Below the pieces are notes generated by a model. The model was not told the DNA's origin. It did no database searches and was given only the letters and a program-made list of their open reading frames with translations. Shown here in pieces: positions 19,891 to 27,969 of a DNA stretch of 64,000 nt; positions within the stretch are counted from its first letter, which is position 1, and each line of letters opens with the position of its first letter. The DNA is from JABFXX01 sp036489755. Its GTDB lineage: Bacteria; Myxococcota_A; Polyangia; Haliangiales; Haliangiaceae. Position numbers and translations under genes: made by a program. The stretch covers positions 62,001 through 126,000 of the forward strand of contig DASXFD010000042.1 of the NCBI GenBank assembly GCA_036489755.1, in the 5' to 3' direction.

Positions 19891-21867
19891 ATGCCGCCCG
19901 AGCGCAACCGCGTGCTCGCCGGCGAGCGGATCTCGCGCGCCCGCGTGGCCGCCGCAGGAACGCCCGAGCTGTCGGCGATCGAGGCCGCGCTCGACGCGCT
20001 CGATCACGAAGAAGCCGCGCTACTCGCGTTCTCTCGCGCGCGCACCGCCGAGGTTCCGATCGCGATCGTCGCGCGAATAGTTTCAGGCATCGAGCTGCCG
20101 GCGACGATCTGCGGGCTCGTCGCGATCGCATCCGGCGACAAAGCCGCGTTGCTCGACGTGATCGAGCGCCGCCAGTTTCCGCAGACGAAGGACACCGCCG
20201 AGCTCGAAGGCATCGTGCTCTACGCCGCGTGGAAAGCCGGTGCGCCGGCCGCGCGCGTGTTGCCCGAGCTCCGCCGGCTGTCGGTGCGCTCGATGACCGC
20301 CGAAGGCTACGCGTTGATCGCGGCGATGGCGCGCGCGCTCGGCGATGCGAACGCGAACCTCGTCGTCAAAGACATCGATCATTTCGCCGACGAGTACGCG
20401 AAGTCGGTCGCGTCCGACGAGCGCGCGATGACCGCTGCGCCCGACGCCGTGATCGCCGCGCTGCCCGCCGACGTCGAGATCTCGCACGGCGGGTTCACGG
20501 TGCGCGCGGCCGCCAAGCAAGTCGGCCGCAACGATCCGTGCCCGTGCGGCAGTGGGCTCAAGTACAAGAAGTGCTGCGCCGACAAGCCGGTCGCGACGCC
20601 GTCGCCTATTCCGGGCGTCGCGTGGGAAGACTTTCTCGGCAAGGCGGCCGATCAGATCGCGAAGGAGCACGTCACCGAGCTCGCGATTCGCGACCTCGTC
20701 AAGATCGACTTCGCGCGCATGCAGGTCGAGCCGCTCCTCGCGCTCGGCGATCGGCTCGCGACCGTGCGCGCGTGGGCGCACCTCGACCGCGTGATCGACG
20801 AGCTGGCGCGTCGCGGCGGCCCCGCGGCCGACAACCTGCGCGACATCGCCGCCCACGAAGCGCTCGCGTGCAACGAGCTCGAGCGCGTGCGCGCGTACGC
20901 CGCCAAGCTGCCGCGCGAGTCCGCGAAGCTGTTCGACCTCGAGCTCGCCGCGCCCGGCGATCGCTGGGACACGCTCGTGCGCCTCGCCGGCGAGGCCGTC
21001 GCGACCGACGACAAGATCCCCGACATCGACCTCGCGTACTCGCTGCTCCGCGTCGAGCCGGCGCTCGGCATCATGGCGGCGCGCGCCTGCATCGGCACGT
21101 TGCACGTCGACGATCCCGACATGTTGCTCGACACCGTCGAGGAAGCGCGCGACCAGCTCGGCTTGCCGCCGAGCGACCCCGCGTGGAGCGTGCTCGATGC
21201 GCTGACGGTCGATTCGAAGACGCGCAAGCGCGGCAAGTCGGCGCCGGCGCGCACGCCGAGCCAGACCGACAGCGAGCGCGCGCAGCTCCACGCGCGCATC
21301 GACGAGCTCGAGCGCTCGCTCGCGAAGGTGCGAGGCGAGCTCGATGCCGCGCGCACGCGTCCCGCGGCCGAGCTCGTGCGCGCGCGCGTCGACGAGCCCG
21401 AAGGCCGGATTCAGGAGCTCGAAGCATTGATCCGCGAGGGCAATGCCGAACGCGTCGCCTTACGCCGCGAGCTCGCCACCGCACAGGCCGCCGCGAGGCT
21501 CGAGCCGAAGAAGCCGGCCACCGCCGACGAGCCCGACGATGACGACGACGTCGACGATCTCGCGCCCGGCACGCGCGGCATCACGCTGCCGAGGTTCGAT
21601 CGCAAGTTCACCGACGCGGTGGCCGACGTGCCGCAACCGGTCGCCGCCGAAGCGCTGCGCACCGTCGGCGTGCTCGCATCGGGCGACGGCTTCGCGTGGC
21701 GCAACGTGAAGCAGGCGAAGGACATGGTGCGGCCGCTCTTGATGACGCGCGTCGGGATTCACCACCGGATGCTGTTTCGCGTCGACAACGGCATGCTCGA
21801 CGTGCTCGATCTGATCACGCGGGAGACGCTGATGACGACGCTGAAGCGGATCCGGGGCGCTCGATAG
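19891..21867 (+). CDS. SEC-C motif protein with coiled coil and RelE-like C-terminus
   Basis: The 658-residue product has a helical N-terminal half, then a SEC-C zinc-binding motif GRNDPCPCGSGLKYKKCC (about residues 211-228). Further on are helical repeats, a Glu/Arg-rich coiled coil (about 465-535) and an Asp run (DEPDDDDDVDD). The last 90 residues (FDRKFTDAVADVPQP to the end) read like a RelE/YafQ-type fold, with KDMVRPLLMTRVGIHHRMLF and a final LDLITRETL. That last match is by eye only. SEC-C motifs bind zinc and often mediate contact with SecB or other partners. It starts 2 bases after the STAS gene stop, so the two are co-transcribed. Its end overlaps the convergent transporter gene by 53 bases. 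Confidence 0.75.
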   Translation: MPPERNRVLAGERISRARVAAAGTPELSAIEAALDALDHEEAALLAFSRARTAEVPIAIVARIVSGIELPATICGLVAIASGDKAALLDVIERRQFPQTKDTAELEGIVLYAAWKAGAPAARVLPELRRLSVRSMTAEGYALIAAMARALGDANANLVVKDIDHFADEYAKSVASDERAMTAAPDAVIAALPADVEISHGGFTVRAAAKQVGRNDPCPCGSGLKYKKCCADKPVATPSPIPGVAWEDFLGKAADQIAKEHVTELAIRDLVKIDFARMQVEPLLALGDRLATVRAWAHLDRVIDELARRGGPAADNLRDIAAHEALACNELERVRAYAAKLPRESAKLFDLELAAPGDRWDTLVRLAGEAVATDDKIPDIDLAYSLLRVEPALGIMAARACIGTLHVDDPDMLLDTVEEARDQLGLPPSDPAWSVLDALTVDSKTRKRGKSAPARTPSQTDSERAQLHARIDELERSLAKVRGELDAARTRPAAELVRARVDEPEGRIQELEALIREGNAERVALRRELATAQAAARLEPKKPATADEPDDDDDVDDLAPGTRGITLPRFDRKFTDAVADVPQPVAAEALRTVGVLASGDGFAWRNVKQAKDMVRPLLMTRVGIHHRMLFRVDNGMLDVLDLITRETLMTTLKRIRGAR

Positions 21868-23068
21868 CAAACCACGCGAGCAGAAGTCCGGGTACGCCCA
21901 TCGCGATCGTGATCGCGAAGAACGAGCGATAGCCAACCGCGGCGACCAACGAGCCCGACAGCGCGCCGAACAGATATTGACCGACGCCGGTGAGGCTCGT
22001 GAACAGCGCCATTTGCGTCGCCGCGACCGCCGGCGAGCAAAACGAGTACTGCGCGCCGACGAAGGCAGCGGTCGCCATCGCGAACGACACGTTTTCGATG
22101 AACAGCGTGACGCCGAACACCGGTAGGTCGTGACCGATCGACGCGATGATCAGATAGCCGACATGCACGCCGGCTTGCAGCACGCCGAACATCACGAGCA
22201 TCTTGCGCATGCCGTACCGCGCGACGAGCGTGCCGCCGAAGCCACCGCCGACGATGAACGCGGGCAGCGACACCGCCTTCGACAGGATGCCGATCTCGCT
22301 CTTCGAGAATCCCATGTCGCGATAGAACGGCTGCGAGATCGATTGCGCGAACTGCTCGCCGAACTTGTAGGTCGCGACGAACAACAAGATCACGATCGCG
22401 TGCACCTTGTAGCGGTTCCAGAACTCGAGGAACGGCTTCGTCACGGACTCCGCGAGCGTGCGCGGCGATCGATCCTTGCTGCTCGGCTCTTCCGCCAAGA
22501 ACACGGCGACGACGCCGACCAGCATCAGCACCGCCATGATCGCGTAGACGATCTGCCATTCGATGTGGTCGGCGAGCGTGAATGCCAGCGCGCCCGAGGT
22601 CAGCATCGCGACCCGATAACCGATCACGTAGACCGCCGAGCCCGCCGCGCGCTCGTCGGGCTCGAGCGCCTCGACGTTGTACGCGTCGATCATGATGTCC
22701 TGTGACATCGACATGATCGAGACGAACACCGCCACGGCCACGAGCTCTGCGAGGTGCGCTCCGGCATCGAGCGTGGCCATCGCGCCAAGCCCCGCGATGA
22801 TGCCGATCTGGCAGACGAGCATCCAGCCGCGACGGCGTCCCAGAAACGGCAGCGGAAACCGATCGAGCAGCGGCGCCCACACGAACTTGAAGTTGTTCGG
22901 CAGCTTGATCAGCACGAACATCGACAGCTTCTTGATGTCGAGGTGCGCGTCGTACGCCCATTGCTGGAGCGTTTGGCCGACGAGAAATAGCGGCAGGCCC
23001 GACGAGAAGCCGAACAAGAACACGACCGTCATGCGGCGCGATCGAAAGATGCTGCGCCGCTCGGCCAT
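21815..23068 (-). CDS. AmpG-like MFS permease
   Basis: The 417-residue protein has about 12 membrane spans and the sequence style of AmpG-family permeases: FLFGFSSGLPLFLVGQTLQQW at the start, LKFVWAPLLD-like NNFKFVWAPLLDRFPLPFLG, and the SQDIMIDAYNVEAL stretch. AmpG proteins import muropeptides released from peptidoglycan for recycling. The substrate here is inferred from family only. Length is normal. The C-terminus is Ser/Ala-rich (ASASSSASPA) and is encoded inside the overlap with the SEC-C gene. Confidence 0.85.
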   Translation of the reverse strand: MAERRSIFRSRRMTVVFLFGFSSGLPLFLVGQTLQQWAYDAHLDIKKLSMFVLIKLPNNFKFVWAPLLDRFPLPFLGRRRGWMLVCQIGIIAGLGAMATLDAGAHLAELVAVAVFVSIMSMSQDIMIDAYNVEALEPDERAAGSAVYVIGYRVAMLTSGALAFTLADHIEWQIVYAIMAVLMLVGVVAVFLAEEPSSKDRSPRTLAESVTKPFLEFWNRYKVHAIVILLFVATYKFGEQFAQSISQPFYRDMGFSKSEIGILSKAVSLPAFIVGGGFGGTLVARYGMRKMLVMFGVLQAGVHVGYLIIASIGHDLPVFGVTLFIENVSFAMATAAFVGAQYSFCSPAVAATQMALFTSLTGVGQYLFGALSGSLVAAVGYRSFFAITIAMGVPGLLLAWFAIERPGSASASSSASPA

Positions 23069-23103
23069 CGCCCGATGATAGTCGGCGCCGCCCGCCCGGC
23101 AAC

Positions 23104-23895
23104 TTACTGCGCGGCGAGCGTCGTGATCTCGGCGCCCGAAAGCGCGCGGTTGTAGACGCGCACGTCGTCGATCTGTCCCGGCAAGAACGACGTCGGTGCG
23201 CCGTTGTCGACGTCGCCACCGATGTAGACCGAGTCGTCGTCGAAGCTGACGCCGACCGGCTGATCGTCACCGAGCTTGTTGCCGTCGAGGTACAGCACTT
23301 TGCTCGTGCCGTCCCACGTTCCGGCGACGTGATGCCAGCTGCCGACCGGCACGACGTTTCCCGGCATCAGCGTGTCGGTGGCGGAGCCCGAGACCGTGTA
23401 GAAGAACAGCGCGTTCGTCGTGTTGTCGTTGCACAGCGCCCACGAGTTGAAGAAGCCGCTGCCGAGCCCCTTGGTCGTGTAGCAGCCGCTGTTGGCGGCG
23501 CTGTTGTTGACCCACGCCGCGATCGTGAACGTCGAATCGAGCAGCGGCGCCGCCGACGCGGCCGCGAGCATCGTGGTCGAGCCGTCGAACTCGCCGGCAT
23601 CGAGCCCGTCGTGGCCGCCCGAGACGATCGACGGGCACGTCGCGCCGCTGCAGATCGCGGGACTCATCGTGATGTCGGTCGACTCGACGACGCCGCTACC
23701 GCCAAACGCCGGGACGAGCGCGGTCATCCGCCACCACGCGATGAGCGACGGGTCGAGCGGCGCGTCGCGGCCCGCCGTGTCGGCGACCGCCGCGGCGCCA
23801 TCGCCGGGCGCGCGCGCATCGCCCGATCGCGCGAGCGGATCGAAGCCGAACCGACCGCAGCCGATGACGACGACCAGCAAGCACGCCCGCCTCAT
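23104..23895 (-). CDS. LamG-like (concanavalin-fold) lipoprotein
   Basis: The 263-residue product begins RRACLLVVVIGCGRFGFDP, a short lipoprotein signal with the lipid Cys at about 13; the CGRFGFD style is common in myxobacterial lipoproteins. A linker precedes a LamG/concanavalin A-like jelly roll: GEFDGSTTMLAAAS, FTIAAWVNNS, GSWHHVAGTWDGTSKVLYLD and the closing GQIDDVRVYNRALSGAEI. Such domains bind sugars or proteins at the cell surface. It stands alone, diverging from glgP with about 100 bases between. Confidence 0.88.
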   Translation of the reverse strand: MRRACLLVVVIGCGRFGFDPLARSGDARAPGDGAAAVADTAGRDAPLDPSLIAWWRMTALVPAFGGSGVVESTDITMSPAICSGATCPSIVSGGHDGLDAGEFDGSTTMLAAASAAPLLDSTFTIAAWVNNSAANSGCYTTKGLGSGFFNSWALCNDNTTNALFFYTVSGSATDTLMPGNVVPVGSWHHVAGTWDGTSKVLYLDGNKLGDDQPVGVSFDDDSVYIGGDVDNGAPTSFLPGQIDDVRVYNRALSGAEITTLAAQ

Positions 23896-23998
23896 GTGTC
23901 GATCTTACGCCGACCCACTGCGCGAGAGCGCGAATTCGGCGTCGCTAAGCGCGCGGTTACCCACGCGCCGATGGCAGCTCGCATAAGCTCGCCGCGAG

Positions 23999-26383
23999 AT
24001 GCCCGACGACCTCGCGCGCGACGTGAAAGCCAAGCTGACGACCATGCTCGCGAAGTTCCCGGGCGTCACGACGACGAATGACGCCTATCTGGCGCTCGCG
24101 TATGCGGTGCGCGATCGGCTGCTCGATCGCTGGGTCGACTCCGCACAGGCGATCCTCAAGCGCAAGCATCGCACCGTCGTCTATTTGTCGGCCGAATACC
24201 TGATCGGCCCGCAGCTGGGCGCGAACCTGGTCACGCTCGATCTCGAGCACGAGGCGAAGGCCGCCGCGAAGCAGCTGGGCACGACGCTCGACGAGCTGCT
24301 CGCGCAGGAAGAAGAACCCGGCCTCGGCAACGGCGGTCTCGGCCGGCTCGCAGCCTGCTACATGGACTCGCTCGCGACGCTCGACATCGCCGCGGTCGGC
24401 ATGGGCCTGCGCTACGAGTTCGGCATTTTCGATCAGGACATCCGCGACGGCTGGCAAGTCGAGCGCACCGATCGCTGGCTGCGCAACGGCTTTCCGTGGG
24501 AAGTGCCGCGCTACGAGGTCGAGCATCTCGTCGGCTTCGGCGGGCACACCGAGCATGGGCCCGATGGCGCGCGCTGGATCCCCGAGCGAAGCGTCAAAGG
24601 CGTGCCGCACGACGTGCCGGTCGCCGGCTACGGGACGACCACCACGAACTTCTTGCGCCTGTGGAGCGCGGTCGCCGCCGAAGAGTTCGATCTCGACGCG
24701 TTCCAGGTCGGCGAGTACTGGCGCGCCGTCCAGGACAAGATCCGCAGCGAGACGCTCACGAAGGTGCTCTATCCGAACGATTCGAGCCCGGCCGGCAAAC
24801 AGCTGCGGCTCGAGCAGCAGTACTTCTTCGTGTCGTGCGCGCTGCAAGATTGCATTCGCCTGCTGCTCTCGGGCGGCGCGACGGTCGAGCAATTCGCCGA
24901 CGTGATCTGCGTGCAGCTCAACGATACGCACCCGACGCTCGCGATTCCCGAGCTGATGCGGCTCTTGATGGACGTCCACGGGCTCGACTGGGACCAAGCG
25001 TGGGCCATTGCGACGCGCGCCGTCGCGTACACCAATCACACGCTACTGCCCGAGGCGCTCGAGACGTGGCCGCTGCCGCTCGTCGCACGGCTGTTGCCGC
25101 GCCACCTCGAGATCATCTTCGAGATCAACCGGCGCTTCCTCGACGAGGTTCGCGCGAAGTTTCCCGGCGACGAGGCGCGCGTGCAGCGGATGTCGTTGAT
25201 CGGCGAGCGCGGCGACAAGCAGGTTCGGATGGCGCACCTCGCGACGGTCGCGAGCCATCACATCAACGGCGTCGCCGAGCTGCACTCGCGGTTGTTGCGC
25301 GAGACCGTGCTGCACGACTTCGCCGAGATGTGGCCCGAGCGGTTCACGAACGTGACCAACGGCGTGACGCCGCGTCGCTTCATGCGGCTCGCAAACCCGG
25401 CGCTGTCGAGCTTGATCGATGACGCGATCGGCGACGGCTGGCTGCGCGACCTCGATCGGCTGCGCGAGCTCGAGCAGCATGCCGGCGACGCCGCGTTCCA
25501 GGCGAAGTGGCGCGCGGTCAAGCGCGAGAACAAGGTCGCGCTCGGGGTCATGCTCGGAGGCGCGTTCGATCCGGCCGCGCTCCTCGACGCGCAGTGCAAA
25601 CGCATCCACGAGTACAAACGCCAGCACTTGAATCTGCTCCACGCGATCGCGATGTTCGACCGCGCGCGCCGCGGCGAATCGATCGGCGTGCCGCGCACGA
25701 TCGTGTTTGCCGGCAAAGCTGCGCCCGCGTACTGGATGGCGAAGCTCATCATCCGGCTCGCGCACGGCGTGGGCGAGGCGATCGCGAACGATCCGAAAGC
25801 GCGCGCGCAGCTGCGCGTCGCGTTCGTGCCCGACTTCAACGTCAAGAACGCGCAGCGCATCTATCCGGCCGCCGATCTCAGCGAGCAAATCTCGACGGCG
25901 GGTCTCGAAGCGTCGGGCACCGGCAACATGAAGTTCACGCTCAACGGCGCGCTCACGATCGGCACGCTCGACGGCGCGAACGTCGAGATTCGGCAGGCCG
26001 TCGGCGCCGATCACTTCTTCCTGTTCGGGCTCACCGCCGAAGAGGTGCTCGCTCGAAAACGCGAGGGCTACCATCCGTCGCAGATCCACGACGCCGAGCT
26101 GTCGCGCGCGATCGATCTGATCGCCGACGGCACGTTCTCGCGCGGTGACCGCGGCATGTTCGCGCCAGTCGTCGACGATCTGCGCGAGCGCGATCCGTTC
26201 CTCGTGTGCGCCGACTTTCGCGCGTACGCCGACGCGCAGGGCCGCGTGGCCGAAGCGTGGCGCGATCAGGCGGCGTGGACGCGGTCGTCGATCCTCAACG
26301 TCGCGCGTGCCGGCAAGTTCTCGAGCGACCGCGCGATCCGCGAGTACGCGCGCGATATCTGGAAGGTCAGCCCGCTCCGCTGA
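23999..26383 (+). CDS. glgP: Glycogen/alpha-glucan phosphorylase
   Basis: The 794-residue enzyme fits full-length glycogen phosphorylase, which releases glucose-1-phosphate from glycogen or maltodextrin using pyridoxal phosphate. Clear motifs are VVYLSAEYLIGPQLGANL, EEPGLGNGGLGRLAACYMDS, LNDTHPTLAIPEL, CKRIHEYKRQHLNLLH, and the cofactor-binding segment EASGTGNMKFTLNGALT that contains the PLP-linked Lys. It is cytoplasmic. The gene stands alone. The final 17 bases overlap the end of the convergent RiPP-cassette partner gene. Confidence 0.96.
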   Translation: MPDDLARDVKAKLTTMLAKFPGVTTTNDAYLALAYAVRDRLLDRWVDSAQAILKRKHRTVVYLSAEYLIGPQLGANLVTLDLEHEAKAAAKQLGTTLDELLAQEEEPGLGNGGLGRLAACYMDSLATLDIAAVGMGLRYEFGIFDQDIRDGWQVERTDRWLRNGFPWEVPRYEVEHLVGFGGHTEHGPDGARWIPERSVKGVPHDVPVAGYGTTTTNFLRLWSAVAAEEFDLDAFQVGEYWRAVQDKIRSETLTKVLYPNDSSPAGKQLRLEQQYFFVSCALQDCIRLLLSGGATVEQFADVICVQLNDTHPTLAIPELMRLLMDVHGLDWDQAWAIATRAVAYTNHTLLPEALETWPLPLVARLLPRHLEIIFEINRRFLDEVRAKFPGDEARVQRMSLIGERGDKQVRMAHLATVASHHINGVAELHSRLLRETVLHDFAEMWPERFTNVTNGVTPRRFMRLANPALSSLIDDAIGDGWLRDLDRLRELEQHAGDAAFQAKWRAVKRENKVALGVMLGGAFDPAALLDAQCKRIHEYKRQHLNLLHAIAMFDRARRGESIGVPRTIVFAGKAAPAYWMAKLIIRLAHGVGEAIANDPKARAQLRVAFVPDFNVKNAQRIYPAADLSEQISTAGLEASGTGNMKFTLNGALTIGTLDGANVEIRQAVGADHFFLFGLTAEEVLARKREGYHPSQIHDAELSRAIDLIADGTFSRGDRGMFAPVVDDLRERDPFLVCADFRAYADAQGRVAEAWRDQAAWTRSSILNVARAGKFSSDRAIREYARDIWKVSPLR

Positions 26384-26774
26384 GCTTGCGCCAGACCTCG
26401 CGGCCGACCGATTGCTCGCGCTCGCGAAACACCAGCGGCAGGTCGAACAGCCGCGTCGCGGTGGCCGGATCGAGCACGCGCTTGGCGAGCGGGCCGATCT
26501 GCATGTGGCCTTCGTCGGGCCGCTCGCCGCGCTGGAACGCCATGAACCACGGCTCGGTCGCGTGCGCGATCACGAGCTCGCGATACGGCCGCATGTCGTA
26601 GTTGACCAGCCACAGCTCGCCGGCGCGCGCGACGCGTGCGCGCAAGTCGTCGCCGGCGCGGGCGAGCACGAACGGCGCCTGCCACACGAGGTGCGGCGGC
26701 AATGGCTCGTCGGTGGCTTCCGCCATGTAGAGGTGCTCGAACGAGCGCGCGCGGATGACGTCGAGCCAGCTCAT
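26367..26774 (-). CDS. Unknown small partner protein in MNIO cassette
   Basis: The 135-residue product (MSWLDVIRARSFEHLYMAE at the start) is not a family I recognise. It is soluble, mixed alpha/beta, with Arg- and Glu-rich ends and an aromatic core segment ELWLVNYDMRPYRELVIA. MNIO enzymes usually work with a partner that binds the precursor peptide (DUF2063-type in many clusters). This protein holds that position and may be a divergent partner, but no DUF2063 motif was visible. The ATG at 26774 overlaps the MNIO stop as ATGA; an ATG two codons earlier (26780) is possible. Confidence 0.7.
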   Translation of the reverse strand: MSWLDVIRARSFEHLYMAEATDEPLPPHLVWQAPFVLARAGDDLRARVARAGELWLVNYDMRPYRELVIAHATEPWFMAFQRGERPDEGHMQIGPLAKRVLDPATATRLFDLPLVFREREQSVGREVWRKLSGAG

Positions 26775-27565
26775 ACGCATCTCGCAATGCGGCGCAGATC
26801 GTCGGCGATCGCGTCGGCGCTGCGGTTGTAGTCGCGTTCGTACGTGATCGACTCGACGTTCGCGGCGCGCACGATCGTGCCGATCGCAGCTTCGGTCGCG
26901 GCGCTGACCGCGCAATCGTGCGAGTCGATGTAGCACTCGGCTTCGGGGTCGCGCTGGTAGCTGCCGACGTGACAACGGATCGGCGTGCCGGCGATCAGCG
27001 GCAGCCATGTCGCCACGTCGCCGAGCCCGTTGAGCTCGCCGACGACCGCGTTCGAGATGTCGAACAAGATCCCGCAACCGGTGCGCGCCTGCATGGCCGC
27101 CACGAACTCGATCTGGCGTGCCAACGGCTGCTCGGACGAGGCCGTGTTCTCGACGAGCAACGTCTGGCCGAGCGCGTCTTGGTAGCGGGCGACGCGCTCG
27201 CACACGAAGTCGAGATCGTCGTACGTGCGCTCCTGGCCGGCGCCGACGAACGCGTTGCCGATCTGAAATCGGCACAAGTGATCGGAGATCGCGAGCGGCT
27301 TCAGCACGTCGACGTGGCGGCGCAGTCGCGCGAGGTAATCGCGCAGCGCGGGCTCGTCGAGCTCGAGGTAGCGCGACCACATCACGTGCAGCATCACGCG
27401 ATCGGCGAGCACCGCGAGATCGTCGGCGAGCCGCGCCGGGTCGAGCGCGCAGAAGTTGTCCCACAAGATCTCGATGACCGAGACGCGGTCGCCGAGCCCG
27501 GCCGCACGCAGGGCCACGGCCGTCTGGCCGAAGTCCGCGAGCGAGCCTGCGCTGAGCGTGATCAC
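26771..27565 (-). CDS. DUF692-family MNIO enzyme (peptide-modifying iron oxygenase)
   Basis: The 264-residue protein matches the DUF692/MNIO TIM-barrel pattern. Likely metal-site residues stand in the family order: Glu 32 (VIEILWDNF), His 60 (LHVMWSRY), Asp-His 95-96 (ISDHLCRF), Glu 139 (LLVENTASS), Asp 169 and Asn 172 (CGILFDISNAV), His 199 (RCHVGSYQ), Asp 214 and His 216 (YIDSHDCAV) and Glu 243 (TYERDYN). MNIO enzymes use two or three irons to oxidise Cys or C-terminal residues of ribosomal peptides. The family match is inferred from motif order. It starts at GTG, overlapping the precursor stop as GTGA, so translation is coupled to the peptide. It is Cys-richer than usual (Cys 39, 98, 122, 164, 198, 211, 218, 263). 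Confidence 0.88.
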   Translation of the reverse strand: MITLSAGSLADFGQTAVALRAAGLGDRVSVIEILWDNFCALDPARLADDLAVLADRVMLHVMWSRYLELDEPALRDYLARLRRHVDVLKPLAISDHLCRFQIGNAFVGAGQERTYDDLDFVCERVARYQDALGQTLLVENTASSEQPLARQIEFVAAMQARTGCGILFDISNAVVGELNGLGDVATWLPLIAGTPIRCHVGSYQRDPEAECYIDSHDCAVSAATEAAIGTIVRAANVESITYERDYNRSADAIADDLRRIARCV

Positions 27566-27816
27566 TTCTTGGGCGCGGGTGCGGGCGCGGCCGGCGGCTG
27601 CTGGCCTTTGAGCCGCTTCCAGTCTTGAAGCAGCGCGCCGACGCACGCCTGGCTGCAGTGGCCTTGCGCGAAGACCTGCGTGCAAGACATCGGCTTGCCG
27701 TCCGGACCGTTCTCGCCCGAGGGCGTCTTGTCGGGGTTGAAGTCGCCGCCGTTGATCAGCGACAGGGCGAGCTCGTCGAGCTCGATAAACTCGGTTTGTT
27801 CGGAGATGGCTTTCAT
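27562..27816 (-). CDS. Candidate RiPP precursor peptide with GG leader and three Cys
   Basis: The 84-residue peptide has an N-terminal acidic leader with a bacteriocin-like double-glycine motif (IELDELALSLINGG, residues 11-24). A Gly/Pro/Asp stretch follows, then a core with Cys 45, 54 and 58 (SCTQVFAQGHCSQAC), then LLQDWKRLKG and a Pro/Ala tail ending in KK. It lies directly before an MNIO gene and overlaps it by GTGA. This fits the substrate of that enzyme: MNIO enzymes commonly modify Cys residues. No protease or dedicated exporter is encoded next to it, so how the leader would be removed is unknown. Confidence 0.8.
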   Translation of the reverse strand: MKAISEQTEFIELDELALSLINGGDFNPDKTPSGENGPDGKPMSCTQVFAQGHCSQACVGALLQDWKRLKGQQPPAAPAPAPKK

Positions 27817-27829
27817 GCCCCGGGCTATC

Positions 27830-27843
27830 GCAACCGATGTGCC
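27830..27843 (-). promoter_or_regulatory. Possible sigma-54 promoter of the MNIO cassette
   Basis: The minus strand reads TAGGCACATCGGTTGCGA, with GG and GC separated by ten bases, as in the -24/-12 elements of sigma-54 promoters. Transcription would begin about two bases before the ATG at 27816, giving a nearly leaderless message. No strong ribosome binding site precedes the ATG, which agrees with that. A chance match is possible. Confidence 0.4.
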
Positions 27844-27969
27844 TACCGCGATTGTCCCAGACTTCGCGCAGTTCTAGTCGAGTAGCCGCTGCGGTCGGGC
27901 GACGATGTGTCTCGCCGAATTTGCAGGTCCCAACTCGCCTACATGTCACCGTTTTTTGGGATTTCGCGG

